A DNA stretch of 64,000 nucleotides from Frigidibacter albus (GCF_009908165.1 NZ_JAAAUC010000008.1:1-64000), one strand, 5' to 3'. Counted from the first letter of the stretch, positions 7,573 through 17,028 are shown. Notes: a model not told the origin generated them from the letters alone. Numbers and translations: made by a program.

Positions 7573-8118
7573 ATGCAGATGACAGAGGTTGAGTGGGCGG
7601 CATTGCTGCGGGCCGCCAATGCGGGCGACGCCCGCGCCTATCGCCGTTTCCTGCACGCCATCACCCCCATGCTGCGCGGGCTGGTGCGGGCGCGGGGCGG
7701 CAGCCTGGGGGCGGAGCATTGCGAGGATATCGTGCAAGAGGTGCTGCTGGCGATCCACCTCAAGCGCCATACATGGCGCAGTGACGCGCCGCTGCGGCCC
7801 TGGCTCTATGCCATCGCGCGGCACAAGGTGATCGACGCCTTCCGCGCCCGCGGCCAGCGGGTGGACCTGCCCCTCGGCGACTTCGCCGAACTGATCGCGG
7901 CCGATCCCGGCCCGGACCCGACCGAGGCGAGCGATGCCTTGCGGATGATCGAACGGCTCGACCCCCGCTCGGCCGAGATCGTCAGGGCGATCGGGATCGA
8001 CGGCGAGGAAATCGCCGAGACCAGCCGGCGGCTGGAGATGACCGAAGGCGCGGTGCGGGTCGTGCTGCACCGCGCCTTCAAGCGGCTCGCCGCGCTGAGA
8101 GAAAGGCATATCGAATGA
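7573..8118 (+). CDS. sigF: ECF RNA polymerase sigma factor, SigF type
   Basis: A 181-aa ECF sigma factor. Region 2 ([40 protein letters not shown]) binds the core enzyme and the -10; region 4 ([40 protein letters not shown]) has the helix-turn-helix for the -35. Starts at 7573 or 7579 both fit the family; no strong Shine-Dalgarno decides. It overlaps the anti-sigma gene as ATGA and faces the bufABC-doxX operon. In Caulobacter the homologous SigF answers to copper, gold and other metal stress and drives bufferin operons; the same role is inferred here. Confidence 0.9.
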   Translation: MQMTEVEWAALLRAANAGDARAYRRFLHAITPMLRGLVRARGGSLGAEHCEDIVQEVLLAIHLKRHTWRSDAPLRPWLYAIARHKVIDAFRARGQRVDLPLGDFAELIAADPGPDPTEASDALRMIERLDPRSAEIVRAIGIDGEEIAETSRRLEMTEGAVRVVLHRAFKRLAALRERHIE

Positions 8119-8744
8119 AGACCGACCAGCTGATCGCCGCCCTCGCCGCCGATGCACCTGCCGAGCCCGGGCTGGGTGCGAGCCTCGCGCGCTGGCTGCT
8201 GCCGGCGCTGGCATTGACTGCTTTGGCGCTGCTGGGGATCTGGGGCCTGCGCCCGGGCCTCGCCGCCGCGTTGATGCAGCCCGCGGTGGCCGCCAAGGTG
8301 GCACTGCCTCTGGTGCTGGCGGGCACTGCGCTGGTGCTCGCCCTACGCTCCTCCCGGCCCGAGGCGCGGCCGTCCTTGCTGCCGCTGGCCGTGCTGGGGG
8401 CCTTGGCTCTCGCGCTGCTGGCCGCAGGGCTGCTCACCACGCCGCAAGCAAGATGGCCGCAAGCCTGGCTCGGCAATACCGCCCTCGCCTGCCTGATCTC
8501 GATCCCGGCGCTGGCGGTCCTGCCCCTCGCCGCCGGCCTCCTCGCCCTGCGCCGCGGCGCCAGCACCAGCCCCGCCCGCACCGGCCTGCTCGCCGGCCTC
8601 CTCGCAGGGGCCGCCGCCACCGCGCTCTACGCGCTGCACTGCCCCGAGGACAGCCCGCTGTTCTATGTCTGCTGGTATGGCCTCGGCATCGTGATCTCCG
8701 GCGCCGCCGGCCGCCTGCTGGGTCCGCGCCTGCTGCGCTGGTAG
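8115..8744 (+). CDS. nrsF: NrsF-type membrane anti-sigma factor (DUF1109)
   Basis: A 209-aa inner-membrane protein with a short cytoplasmic N-terminus ([14 protein letters not shown]) and six predicted helices, as in DUF1109/NrsF. NrsF holds SigF at the membrane and releases it under metal stress. Cysteines C126, C176 and C186 are present; the 50-residue spacing of C126 and C176 equals that of the two sensing cysteines I recall for Caulobacter NrsF. The ATG overlaps the sigma stop by four bases, typical of a sigma/anti-sigma pair kept in equal amounts. Confidence 0.88.
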   Translation: MKTDQLIAALAADAPAEPGLGASLARWLLPALALTALALLGIWGLRPGLAAALMQPAVAAKVALPLVLAGTALVLALRSSRPEARPSLLPLAVLGALALALLAAGLLTTPQARWPQAWLGNTALACLISIPALAVLPLAAGLLALRRGASTSPARTGLLAGLLAGAAATALYALHCPEDSPLFYVCWYGLGIVISGAAGRLLGPRLLRW

Positions 8745-8826
8745 GGACCGTACCTGACCGAGATCAACGACAGCGCGCCTGCCCCCTGCAATCCTGCCGC
8801 CACGGGAGGGCACAGGGGATCGCCAG

Positions 8827-9900
8827 ATGAACAGACGCCACCTTCTCACCGCCGGCGCCGCCACCCTCGCCCTTGGCGCGGCGGGCGCGGCCGGATGGCG
8901 CGCCGCCACCGGCTCGCAGGCCAGCTACGCCCGCTACATCGCCCGCCTGCGCGCCCCGCTGGCGGACAACCCGCCGATGGCAGACCTGCTGCGCACCGCC
9001 AGCCTCGCCGCCAGCGGCCACAACACCCAGCCCTGGCGGTTCGAGACCGCGCCGGGCGCGATCACCCTGCACCCGGACCTGACGCGCGCGACGCCGGTGG
9101 TCGATCCCGACGACCACCACCTCTGGGTCAGCCTAGGCTGCGCGATGGAAACCCTCGCCATCGCCGCCAGTGCCACCGGCCGGCCGGGTGAGACGGACGG
9201 GCTTGGCGCCCTCACCTGGCGCCACACAGAAGGCCCGCCGCGCCCGGACCCGCTGCTGGCGGCGATCCCCGCCCGCCAATCCACCCGCGCCGCCTATGAC
9301 GGGCGCCCGGTGCCCGCCGCCGATCTTGCGCAACTGGAGCAGGCCGGCACGATGCCCGGCGTCCGGCTGATCCTGATCACCGACCGCGCGGCCATGACCC
9401 GGATCGGCGAGCTGATCATCGCCGGCAACACCGCGCAGATGGCCGACCCCGCCTTCATCGCCGAGCTGAAGCACTGGCTGCGCTTCTCGCCCCGCAGCGC
9501 GATGGCGACCGGCGACGGGCTCTATGCCGCCGCCAGCGGCAATCCGGTGTTGCCCGATGCGCTTGGCCGCTTCGCCTTCGACCAGGTCTTCACCACCGAA
9601 GCCGAGAATGACAAATACGCCCGCCACACCGCCAGCTCTGCCGGCTTCGCGGTGTTCGTCGCGGACCGCGAGGATACCGCCCACTGGGTCGCCGTGGGCC
9701 GCGCCTGCCAGCGCTTCGCCCTGACCGCCACCGCGCTTGGCCTGAAACACGCCTTCCTCAACCAGCCGGTCGAGGTGCCCGCTTTGCGCCCCGACCTGGC
9801 CGCGCTGATCGGCGAGCCGGCGCTGCGGCCGGACCTTGTGATGCGGTTTGGCTATGGCCCGGCGCTGCCGTGGTCGCCGCGGCGGGGGGCTGTGGCCTGA
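8827..9900 (+). CDS. Acg-like nitroreductase family protein with Tat-type signal
   Basis: The 357-aa protein begins MNRRHLLTAGAATLALGAAG, a twin-arginine signal, so it is probably folded with its flavin and exported. The body resembles the Acg/nitroreductase superfamily: LRTASLAASGHNTQPWRF near residue 60 is the FMN-binding start, AIPARQSTRAAYDGRPV follows, and ACQRFALTATALGLKHAFLN is the C-terminal helix region. Acg proteins bind or sequester FMN and are stress-linked. It lies 82 bases after nrsF on the same strand and might be part of that regulon. It converges with the next gene, 12 bases away. Confidence 0.8.
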   Translation: MNRRHLLTAGAATLALGAAGAAGWRAATGSQASYARYIARLRAPLADNPPMADLLRTASLAASGHNTQPWRFETAPGAITLHPDLTRATPVVDPDDHHLWVSLGCAMETLAIAASATGRPGETDGLGALTWRHTEGPPRPDPLLAAIPARQSTRAAYDGRPVPAADLAQLEQAGTMPGVRLILITDRAAMTRIGELIIAGNTAQMADPAFIAELKHWLRFSPRSAMATGDGLYAAASGNPVLPDALGRFAFDQVFTTEAENDKYARHTASSAGFAVFVADREDTAHWVAVGRACQRFALTATALGLKHAFLNQPVEVPALRPDLAALIGEPALRPDLVMRFGYGPALPWSPRRGAVA

Positions 9901-9912
9901 CCTGCCATAGGC

Positions 9913-11487
9913 TCAGGGCGACCCCGAAATCCGATACAGGGTAAAGCGGCCCTTTCCGTCAACCCTGGTCAGGTTGGCATGGCTATCAAGGGTGGTCGGC
10001 ACGGCATCAAGCAGCAGGGCATGCGTGAACTTGTCCTGCCAGCCTTCGAGAAACGGGATGTCGGTCTGCGCGCGTTCTGCACTGCCCGGCAACAGGCGTC
10101 TTTCGTCGATGCTGAACAGCGCGGGATGGGCCGAGGTCTCGAACCCCTTCTTCAGCTGCAGGTCATGCACGCCCTGAAACAGCGTCGGAACGAAGGCGCC
10201 CCGCAGGCTGACGGCATAGGCCTGAACGTGCCACAGGCGCCTGTCGCGTTCCATGCCTGCTGCCCGCAGCGGCAGCAGCCTGCTGCCGGCGGGCAGGCTG
10301 TCCAGAACCTGCACCAGATCCTGGACTTCGGCGCTGTGATCGGCGGCAAACCTCTCGAACGCGACGCCGCGGGCGACCAGCAGCAGCACGATCCACAGCG
10401 CCAGGGCGCGGGCCTGCCGCGCGGTCAGCCCTGTCCAGGCGGTGCCCGCCAGCAGCACCGTCAGCAGAACGAAGGGTAGCCGGATATGGACGAGGGCAAC
10501 GCCGTTCAGCCACAGCGGCGCGGCCAAGGTTGCCGCGGCCAGTGCCACGGCCGGCCCGATCAACGCGGGCGCCATGACAAGCCGTGCTCCGCAGCGGCGG
10601 CGCAAGCTGAAGAGGCAGCCCAGGATCGTCACCAGTCCCGCCAGGCCCAGCAGGTTCAGCCAAAGGCCCCCCAGTCTTCCGGGTGCCTCGAAACTTGCCG
10701 TCAGAAGCTCGAACCTAGAGGACAGCCCCCCGAACTGCGTGACGCTGCCGCTTGGCGCTGGCGGCGAGGTCAGGATGTCACTCAGCATCCACCCGATGGG
10801 AACGAGAAAGGGGACCGCCAGAGGCAGCCCGCGCCCAAGCTGCCGCTTCCAATCCGCCCCCGCGCCCAGAAGCCGCTGCACCTCTCGCCCCAGGGCCGCG
10901 ATGGCGAGCGCCGCAAAGCCGAAGAAATGCATGGTGTAGAGCGCCAGGGCCAGCGGCACGAGAAGGGCGCAACGCTGCACGGTCGGGCGCCCCTCGGTCC
11001 CAAGGTAGATCGCCAGGGCGGCGATGGCGAAGGGAATGGAAACGACATAATTCTCGAACCCCCAGAAGAAGGGGGCATTGAAGACAAGCAGCCCCGATGC
11101 CGCCGGCCATGCCGTCCAGCGCCCCTGCACGGTCCGCGACAACAGCATCGTCGCCGCGATCAGCGCCAGTGCATAGGCGGCCAGGACGATCTGCGAAAAG
11201 CGCTCGGGCGTTCCCGGAAAGCCGGTGAAGCGCCACAGAAGGTCCACGGCGGAATTGGGCACCAGCTTCGACGTCACGGTGTAGAACTGTGACAGCGGCC
11301 CGCCCGGTTCGGCCTGGATGGCGTGACGCGCAATATGGTTCGGCAGATCGGTCAGCGGCAGATGCGGATGCGCCAAAATCGGCAGGACAGTGCAGCACGC
11401 CGCCACGGCCAGCGCAGCAAGCGGGGCAAGACCCCGCACCCCGGTCACGGGCGAAACCGCCCCGCGGCCCTGGTCAATCGACGTCAT
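9913..11487 (-). CDS. Polytopic membrane protein, GT-C-like (GtrC position)
   Basis: A 524-aa membrane protein with about ten to twelve helices and a soluble C-terminal domain. After the first helix comes AHPHLPLTDLPNHIARHAIQ, an acidic-histidine periplasmic loop like those of GT-C glycosyltransferases that use polyprenyl-phosphate sugars. It starts directly at the stop of the GtrB-like gene (TGA then ATG, no gap) and is the last gene of the operon, where gtrC-type transferases usually sit. It probably puts a sugar onto a surface glycan in the periplasm. No named family is certain. Confidence 0.6.
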   Translation of the reverse strand: MTSIDQGRGAVSPVTGVRGLAPLAALAVAACCTVLPILAHPHLPLTDLPNHIARHAIQAEPGGPLSQFYTVTSKLVPNSAVDLLWRFTGFPGTPERFSQIVLAAYALALIAATMLLSRTVQGRWTAWPAASGLLVFNAPFFWGFENYVVSIPFAIAALAIYLGTEGRPTVQRCALLVPLALALYTMHFFGFAALAIAALGREVQRLLGAGADWKRQLGRGLPLAVPFLVPIGWMLSDILTSPPAPSGSVTQFGGLSSRFELLTASFEAPGRLGGLWLNLLGLAGLVTILGCLFSLRRRCGARLVMAPALIGPAVALAAATLAAPLWLNGVALVHIRLPFVLLTVLLAGTAWTGLTARQARALALWIVLLLVARGVAFERFAADHSAEVQDLVQVLDSLPAGSRLLPLRAAGMERDRRLWHVQAYAVSLRGAFVPTLFQGVHDLQLKKGFETSAHPALFSIDERRLLPGSAERAQTDIPFLEGWQDKFTHALLLDAVPTTLDSHANLTRVDGKGRFTLYRISGSP

Positions 11488-12552
11488 TCAGGCAACCTTG
11501 GAGGGCGCGGGCAGAACATCGCTCACCTGAACCTGCGCCGCGACTTCATGGAACTTGCGCTGCGATGGGCGCACCTCGTCCAGGATGAACCGCGGACGGC
11601 GCTTGGTTTCATGGTAGATCTTGCCGACATATTCCCCGATGACGCCCAGAGCGATCAGGTGAAGCCCGCCCAGAAGATACATCGGCACCACGACAGAGGT
11701 CCAGCCGGACAGGGTCTTCCCGGCCGCCCATGCGAAAAGCGAATATCCGGCCATGATGAACGCCAAGGCGGCAATGACACAGCCGACCAGGGCAATGATG
11801 CGCAAGGGCCTGACCGAGAAGGAGGTGATCCCTTCGAACGCGAGCGCAAGCATCTTGGCGAGCGAGTACTTGCTCTCTCCAGCCGTCCGGCAGGTGCGGT
11901 CATAATGGACGGTGCAAGACGCAAAGCCAATTTCCCGCACCAGGCCGCGCAGGAACAGGTTCGTCTCCTCGAAACCGCTGAGCGCGGCAAGCGCGCGGCG
12001 GCTCATCAACCGGAAGTCGGCGTGATCGGGGATCAGCTCGGTGCCAAGCATGGCAAGAAGCCGGTAGTAACCTCGCGCCGTCCAGCGCTTGAAGCGGCTG
12101 TCGCTCGCCCGCGAGGCGCGCACCCCATAGACGATTTCGGCGCCCTTGCGATAGGCGTCGATCATGTCGGCAACCACGTCCGGATCATCCTGAAGATCGG
12201 CATCCATGCTGACGACGACATCCGCGCGCGCCTGCATCAGGCCGGCCAGAAGCGCCCGCTGATGGCCATGATTGCGCGACAGACGGATGCCGGTCACCGG
12301 ACCCGCCAGATGCGCCGAGGTGATAATCTCCCAGGTCGCATCGCCAGAGCCGTCATCCACCAGAATGATCTCCGCAGGCTCGGCGATCCGGCCCGAGGCC
12401 AGCAGATCCTCGTTCAGGCGGGCCAGTCTTGCCAGCAGGGTATGCAGCACCGCCTCTTCGTTGAAGCACGGAACGACGATGGCCAATGTGGGCCTTGCCC
12501 GCAGCGGCGCGACAGAGACGACCCCATCAGGCATGATCGGCGAATACGACAT
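11488..12552 (-). CDS. GtrB-like polyprenyl-phosphate glycosyltransferase
   Basis: A 354-aa GT2 protein of the DPM1/GtrB type. Motifs in order: LAIVVPCFNEEAVL (first strand), IILVDDGSGDATWE, VVSMDADLQDDPDVV with the metal-binding DxD, and TAGESKYSLAKMLALAFEGI before two C-terminal membrane helices. It moves a sugar from a nucleotide donor to undecaprenyl phosphate on the cytoplasmic face. The gene overlaps gtrA-like by 26 bases. Which sugar it uses cannot be read from sequence. Confidence 0.88.
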   Translation of the reverse strand: MSYSPIMPDGVVSVAPLRARPTLAIVVPCFNEEAVLHTLLARLARLNEDLLASGRIAEPAEIILVDDGSGDATWEIITSAHLAGPVTGIRLSRNHGHQRALLAGLMQARADVVVSMDADLQDDPDVVADMIDAYRKGAEIVYGVRASRASDSRFKRWTARGYYRLLAMLGTELIPDHADFRLMSRRALAALSGFEETNLFLRGLVREIGFASCTVHYDRTCRTAGESKYSLAKMLALAFEGITSFSVRPLRIIALVGCVIAALAFIMAGYSLFAWAAGKTLSGWTSVVVPMYLLGGLHLIALGVIGEYVGKIYHETKRRPRFILDEVRPSQRKFHEVAAQVQVSDVLPAPSKVA

Positions 12553-12931
12553 GGCGAAGCCCTATGAACATGAAGACACTGTAGAAGATGACACCGCAGG
12601 CCTGGGCGGCACCGTAAGGCAGCCCCTGCTGTTCCAGGCCCGCCGTGATCGCCAGGTTGAGGAGAAACGCCACAAGCACCAGGGCCGCAAACCGTGGCAG
12701 GACTGCCCGGGTCGAGCCGTTCCAGCCAAAGGTCCAGCGCCGGTTCAGGAGGAAGGACAGTGCGAACCCGGCGGCAAAGCCGGCCAGATTGGCTGCAACA
12801 AGACCGATTCCGACGACCTTGTGCAACAGCACGATGATCGTGAACCCCAGGCAGGTGTTCGCGGCGCCGGTCACCGCGTAGCGGGACACCTGCCCCAGCA
12901 GATCGCCACGGTTCGACACGGCCCCTTTCAT
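12527..12931 (-). CDS. GtrA family flippase-like membrane protein
   Basis: A 134-aa four-helix GtrA family protein (LLGQVSRYAVTGAANTCLGF, FAAGFALSFLLNRRWTFGW, YSVFMFIGLRHVVFADHA). GtrA proteins are thought to flip polyprenyl-phosphate sugars made by GtrB across the inner membrane. The ATG at 12931 overlaps the stop of the methyltransferase gene (ATGA) and its 3' end overlaps gtrB. The start inside the overlap also gives the usual short N-terminus for the family, which rules against the longer frame. Confidence 0.88.
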   Translation of the reverse strand: MKGAVSNRGDLLGQVSRYAVTGAANTCLGFTIIVLLHKVVGIGLVAANLAGFAAGFALSFLLNRRWTFGWNGSTRAVLPRFAALVLVAFLLNLAITAGLEQQGLPYGAAQACGVIFYSVFMFIGLRHVVFADHA

Positions 12932-13632
12932 GCGTCCACCGGGTTGCGCGCATGACACGCATATTGCGCCCCGATCCCGCACCAGCGAAGCCAGGGCTCC
13001 AGCCGGCGCAGCCCAGAAAGCGCGGCGGGGAAGAACACATGGTAGTCGGTCTGCACGTCGGTCCAGCCGGATTGGGCCAGCCGCTCGCGCATCTGGCGCG
13101 CGGGGATCAGATGCGCATTTTCGTCGAACGGGCAGTTGCGAACGGCATGGAGCGTCAGCGGATTGACCGGGTTGTGTTCGAAAATCACGATCCGCCCGCC
13201 CTTGCGCGTGACCCGGCGCACGTCCTCGAGCCAGGCAAGATGCTCTTCATGCGGGATGTGGTGGAAGACACAGGCCACGAAGGTCAGGTCGAACGACGCA
13301 TCCTCCACCGGCAAGGATCCGGTGGTGATCAGCAGCTGCGCCTCGCGGTCCCCATGGCGGTCCCGCGCGGCTTGCAGGCTTTCCGCAGACACATCCGCGG
13401 TGGTGATCTGCGACAGCGGAAGATGCCGACGCAGCGCAGGGATGGAGTTTCCGATGCCACTGCCAAAATCGAGGAGCTTTGGCTGGTCGAAACCCCAGAC
13501 CGCGGCGAGGCGCCCAAGCTCGCGCGCCTTGTAATCGGCGAAATACTCTGGCGTTTCCCCCGACAGGGCGATGCTCTGCCTGTGCTGCGCATCGTAATCG
13601 CCAGCGTATTGATCGAACTCGGCACCCGTCAT
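12928..13632 (-). CDS. Class I SAM-dependent methyltransferase
   Basis: A 234-aa Rossmann-fold methyltransferase. Motif I is LLDFGSGIGNSIPALRRHL, an acidic strand end follows at ITTADVSAESL, and FVACVFHHIPHEEHLAWLED with RKGGRIVIFEHNP forms motifs II and III. It begins the gtr-like operon; the start at 13632 has AAGGGAAGG upstream. It is probably cytoplasmic and may methylate a sugar or lipid intermediate, by analogy with neighbours; the acceptor is not evident. Similar methyltransferases beside gtrAB genes are seen in many surface-glycan clusters. Confidence 0.82.
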   Translation of the reverse strand: MTGAEFDQYAGDYDAQHRQSIALSGETPEYFADYKARELGRLAAVWGFDQPKLLDFGSGIGNSIPALRRHLPLSQITTADVSAESLQAARDRHGDREAQLLITTGSLPVEDASFDLTFVACVFHHIPHEEHLAWLEDVRRVTRKGGRIVIFEHNPVNPLTLHAVRNCPFDENAHLIPARQMRERLAQSGWTDVQTDYHVFFPAALSGLRRLEPWLRWCGIGAQYACHARNPVDA

Positions 13633-13765
13633 GGCACTGCCTTCCCTTGGTTGACGCAAGTCAAGGTATAGCAGGAAATAGGGCCGCAGTATGGCTGCTC
13701 TGCGCCAAGGCGAGGGCTTCAGGGGCGAGGCTTCAAGGGGGGCGTGCCGCCCGTCAGGAATGAGA

Positions 13766-13842
<77 letters not shown>

Positions 13843-14006
13843 CTGCGGCGTTCTATAGCCGTGCCGGCGCCGCTTCGCAAGCGGGGTTTGGGGCTTTGGG
13901 CCGGGCGCGATCCGTGCCACTCTGGCTGCCCCGGGTCGCGGCAGGGAACCCGGCAAAAGCCGCGGGGTTGTGGATGGGGACGGGGACTGACGGGGGACGG
14001 CACGGC

Positions 14007-15113
14007 ATGATGACGGCGCTTTCGACGATCGGGCTGGGGCTTGCCGTGGCGCTGGCCGTTTTGCTGCTGCTGATGACCCTGCTGCCCTTGTTGCGCGTCG
14101 CGCATGGGGCGGTGCGCTCCTGCGACTTTCCGCGGCTGCAGATCTGCGGCATCGCGCTTGCGCTCGCCCCCATCCTCTATGCCTTCCTGCCCATCCCCTG
14201 GGGCACGGCCCTTGGCGCGGTGATGCTGCTTGTGGCCGCCATCCAGGCGGGGCATGTGATCCGCTTCACGCCCCTCTGGCGCCGCCAGTCGCTGCGGCCG
14301 GAGCAGCCCGATCCGCAGGCGCAGGTTTCGCTGCTGGCCGCCAATGTCAAACTCTCGAACCGCGCCTATGACCGGCTGATCGCGCGGGTTCAGGACGAGG
14401 CGCCGGACATCTTGATGGCCATCGAGGTGGACGCGGACTGGACCCGGGCGCTGGAGCCGCTTCATGCCGACTTCCCGCACCGGATCGAGCATCCGCTGGA
14501 CAATGGCTATGGCATGGCGCTGTTCTCGCGCCTGCCGATCGAAGGGCATGAGCTGCGCGAGTTGCTGGTGGAGAAGGTGCCCTCGATCCGCGCCAGGATC
14601 CGCCTGCGCAACGGTGCTGTCTTCCGCCTGCATGTGGTCCATCCCGAGCCCCCGGTTCCCAGCCATGACAGCGAGGGCCGCGACGCCGAACTGGGCCTTG
14701 TCGGGATCGAGGCGTCGAAGGACGACCTGCCCTGCGTCGTCGCCGGCGATCTGAACGATGTCGCCTGGTCGCTGACCACGCGCCGCTTCCAGCGCCTCTC
14801 GGGCCTGATGGACCCCCGGGTCGGGCGCGGCTTCTACAACAGCTTCGATGCCCGCTACCCGATCCTGCGCTGGCCTCTGGACCACCTGTTCCACGACCCG
14901 CGATTCCGGCTGGTCGAAATGCGGCGCCTGCCGGACATAGGCTCCGACCATTTCCCGATGCTGTTCCGTCTGCAGCTCTCCCCCGTCCCCGCCGGCGAGA
15001 CGCCGCAGGACGCCCGCGCCGAGGACCATGCCGAGATCCGCGACATGGCGGCGAAGGAGGCCGCCAAGGACCGCGAGGCGGTGGGGAGCGACTGGGAGGA
15101 CGAGAAATCCTGA
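14007..15113 (+). CDS. Membrane-anchored endonuclease/exonuclease/phosphatase (EEP) protein
   Basis: A 368-aa protein: two or three N-terminal membrane helices (residues about 5-30, 45-60 and 65-85), then an EEP domain. Catalytic signatures are [26 protein letters not shown] with the metal-binding Glu, [23 protein letters not shown] (Asp-Leu-Asn) and IGSDHFPM (Asp-His). The family hydrolyses phosphodiesters; proteins of this layout may act on lipids or nucleic acids outside the membrane. The start is set at 14007, after GGGGGACGG, and a second ATG follows at once. The C-terminal tail is charged. Confidence 0.82.
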   Translation: MMTALSTIGLGLAVALAVLLLLMTLLPLLRVAHGAVRSCDFPRLQICGIALALAPILYAFLPIPWGTALGAVMLLVAAIQAGHVIRFTPLWRRQSLRPEQPDPQAQVSLLAANVKLSNRAYDRLIARVQDEAPDILMAIEVDADWTRALEPLHADFPHRIEHPLDNGYGMALFSRLPIEGHELRELLVEKVPSIRARIRLRNGAVFRLHVVHPEPPVPSHDSEGRDAELGLVGIEASKDDLPCVVAGDLNDVAWSLTTRRFQRLSGLMDPRVGRGFYNSFDARYPILRWPLDHLFHDPRFRLVEMRRLPDIGSDHFPMLFRLQLSPVPAGETPQDARAEDHAEIRDMAAKEAAKDREAVGSDWEDEKS

Positions 15114-15133
15114 GGTCGGGCTGGTGGTCAGCG

Positions 15134-15186
15134 GCGGGGGGCCTTCTGCCCCCCGCACCCCCCGAGGATATTTGGAAAAGGCAAAG
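15134..15186 (+). repeat. Rhodobacterales hairpin-GGATATTT repeat, copy 1
   Basis: A G6/C6 hairpin (15135-15155) is followed by CCCCCCGAGGATATTT and the tail GGAAAAGGCAAAG. It separates the convergent EEP and sufS genes and may act as a terminator. The same hairpin plus GGATATTT layout recurs near 41.1, 42.15, 51.93 and 62.49 kb. Confidence 0.7.
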
Positions 15187-15206
15187 GGGAAGAGGGAGAG
15201 GGCGCC

Positions 15207-16427
15207 TTAGCCGAAGAGGTCGTGGCAGAGCTCCAGCGCATCCACCAGCGCATCCACTTCGGCCCGGGTGTTGTAGAGGCCGAAGCTGGCGCGGCAGGTG
15301 GCGCCCACGCCCAGATGCGTCATCAGCGGCATCGCGCAATGGGTGCCGGCCCGCACCGCAATGCCGCGCTTGTCGAGCACGGTGGAAATGTCATGCGCAT
15401 GGGCGGCGCCCTCCAGCGTGAAGGAGAAGATCGCGCCCTTGCCCGGGGCATTGCCCTGCACCGTCAGCCAGTTCAGGCCCGCGAAACGCGCCTGCGCATA
15501 GTCCCGCAGATCCGCCTCATGCGCGGCGATGTTGTCCATGCCAAGGCCGGTCAGGTAGTCGATGGCAACGCCCATGCCGATCTGCGGCACGATGCCGGGG
15601 GTGCCGGCCTCGAAGCGCATCGGCGGGTCGGCATAGGTGACGGTATCGCGCGCCACCTCGCGGATCATGTCGCCGCCGCCGAGGAAGGGGCGCATCTCGG
15701 CCATCCGTTCCGGCGCAATGTAGATCGCGCCCGATCCCGAGGGGCCATAGAGCTTGTGGCCGGTGATCGCGTAGAAATCGCAGCCGATTTCCTGCACATC
15801 GACCGGCATATGCACCGCCGCCTGGGAGCCATCAACCAGCACCGGCACGCCCTTTGCCCTCGCACCGGCGCAGATCGCCGCGACATCGACCTTGGTGCCA
15901 AGCACGTTGGACATGTGGGTCACCGCCACCAGCCGCGTGCGCGGGCCGATGGCTGCCAGCATCTTCGCGGGGTCAAGGCTGCCATCCGCCTCGGGCTCCA
16001 CCCATGTCAGCACCACGCCCTGCCGTTCGCGCAAGAAATGCCAGGGCACGATATTGGCGTGATGCTCCATCACCGACAGCACGATCTCGTCCCCCGCCAC
16101 CAGCCGCGGCGCGGCCCAGGCATAGGAGACAAGGTTGATCGCCTCGGTGGTGCCGGTGGTGAAGACGATATGTTCCTCGGACGGCGCATTGAGGAAGCGG
16201 GCGACCTTGCCGCGCACCGCCTCATAGGCCTCGGTCGAGACGGTGGAGAGGTAATGGAGGCCCCGGTGGACATTGGCATAATCGCGCGCATAGCCGTTGG
16301 TGACAGCATCGATCACCACCTGCGGCTTCTGCGCCGAGGCGCCATTGTCGAGATAGACCAGCGGCTTGCCGTTCACCTCGCGTAAGAGGATCGGGAAATC
16401 TGCGCGGACCGCGGTCACATCATACAT
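15207..16427 (-). CDS. sufS: SufS cysteine desulfurase
   Basis: SufS removes sulfur from cysteine to feed SufBCD during Fe-S cluster assembly in the cytoplasm. The 406-aa length is typical. PLP lysine K225 (TGHKLYGPSG) and the persulfide cysteine C364 (RAGTHCAMPL) are present, with DNGASAQKPQ near the start and VHRGLHYLSTVSTEAYE in the substrate pocket. Start 16427 gives this standard length; the in-frame ATG at 16442 would add five residues. It is the last gene of the isc-suf operon. The usual partner sufE/sufU is not next to it. Confidence 0.95.
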   Translation of the reverse strand: MYDVTAVRADFPILLREVNGKPLVYLDNGASAQKPQVVIDAVTNGYARDYANVHRGLHYLSTVSTEAYEAVRGKVARFLNAPSEEHIVFTTGTTEAINLVSYAWAAPRLVAGDEIVLSVMEHHANIVPWHFLRERQGVVLTWVEPEADGSLDPAKMLAAIGPRTRLVAVTHMSNVLGTKVDVAAICAGARAKGVPVLVDGSQAAVHMPVDVQEIGCDFYAITGHKLYGPSGSGAIYIAPERMAEMRPFLGGGDMIREVARDTVTYADPPMRFEAGTPGIVPQIGMGVAIDYLTGLGMDNIAAHEADLRDYAQARFAGLNWLTVQGNAPGKGAIFSFTLEGAAHAHDISTVLDKRGIAVRAGTHCAMPLMTHLGVGATCRASFGLYNTRAEVDALVDALELCHDLFG

Positions 16428-16431
16428 GGCC

Positions 16432-17028
16432 TCAGGCTCCAAGCTCGGCCGGGGAGACCCCCAGGATCGACAGCACCACCACCAGCGCGAAGGCCGCGGC
16501 GAAGAACCCAGCCAAGAGGCCGAAGAACACCTTCACCGGATTGGTGAAGCCATGCAGCTCGGCCGTGAACTGGGTCAGCTGGTAGAAGAACAGCGCCACA
16601 CCGGCAAAACCGATCAGCACCGAGGAGAAGGGGAAGATCAGCGCCGCAAACATCTGGATCACCTGCAGCAGCACCAGCACGAACTCGGCCCAGGTCACCA
16701 GCAGCAGCGCGTCGGGGAAGCTGCCCTTGCCGCCCAGCATCCGGCCGACATGGCCGATCCCCAGCGACAGCGCCAGCATGATCCCCAGCTGCGTCACCGC
16801 GGCGCTGGCGGGCGAGCCCATCATGCCGCCAAGCTGGCCGCCGCTTGGCACCTGCATCACCAGGAGCGCCAGCTGCGTCAGCAGCACCGACAGCGCCACC
16901 GTCACCGCCATGCCCAGCCAGCGCGCCTCCATCGGCAGGTTCATCGCCATCAGCGCCCGCGCCACGCCGCGCGGATCGGCGACCGACTCGCGCGCCAGCG
17001 AGACAAGCGATTTCAGTTCCAGCTGCAT
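16432..17028 (-). CDS. YIP1 family membrane protein (suf operon)
   Basis: A 198-aa protein with a short polar N-terminus (MQLELKSLVSLARESVADPR) and about five helices in the YIP1 pattern. The start overlaps the stop of the upstream YIP1-like gene by one base (TGATG), and sufS follows 4 bases later. YIP1 proteins have no clear bacterial function. Finding two of them between sufD and sufS suggests a membrane component linked to Fe-S assembly or just conserved co-transcription in this order. Confidence 0.75.
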   Translation of the reverse strand: MQLELKSLVSLARESVADPRGVARALMAMNLPMEARWLGMAVTVALSVLLTQLALLVMQVPSGGQLGGMMGSPASAAVTQLGIMLALSLGIGHVGRMLGGKGSFPDALLLVTWAEFVLVLLQVIQMFAALIFPFSSVLIGFAGVALFFYQLTQFTAELHGFTNPVKVFFGLLAGFFAAAFALVVVLSILGVSPAELGA

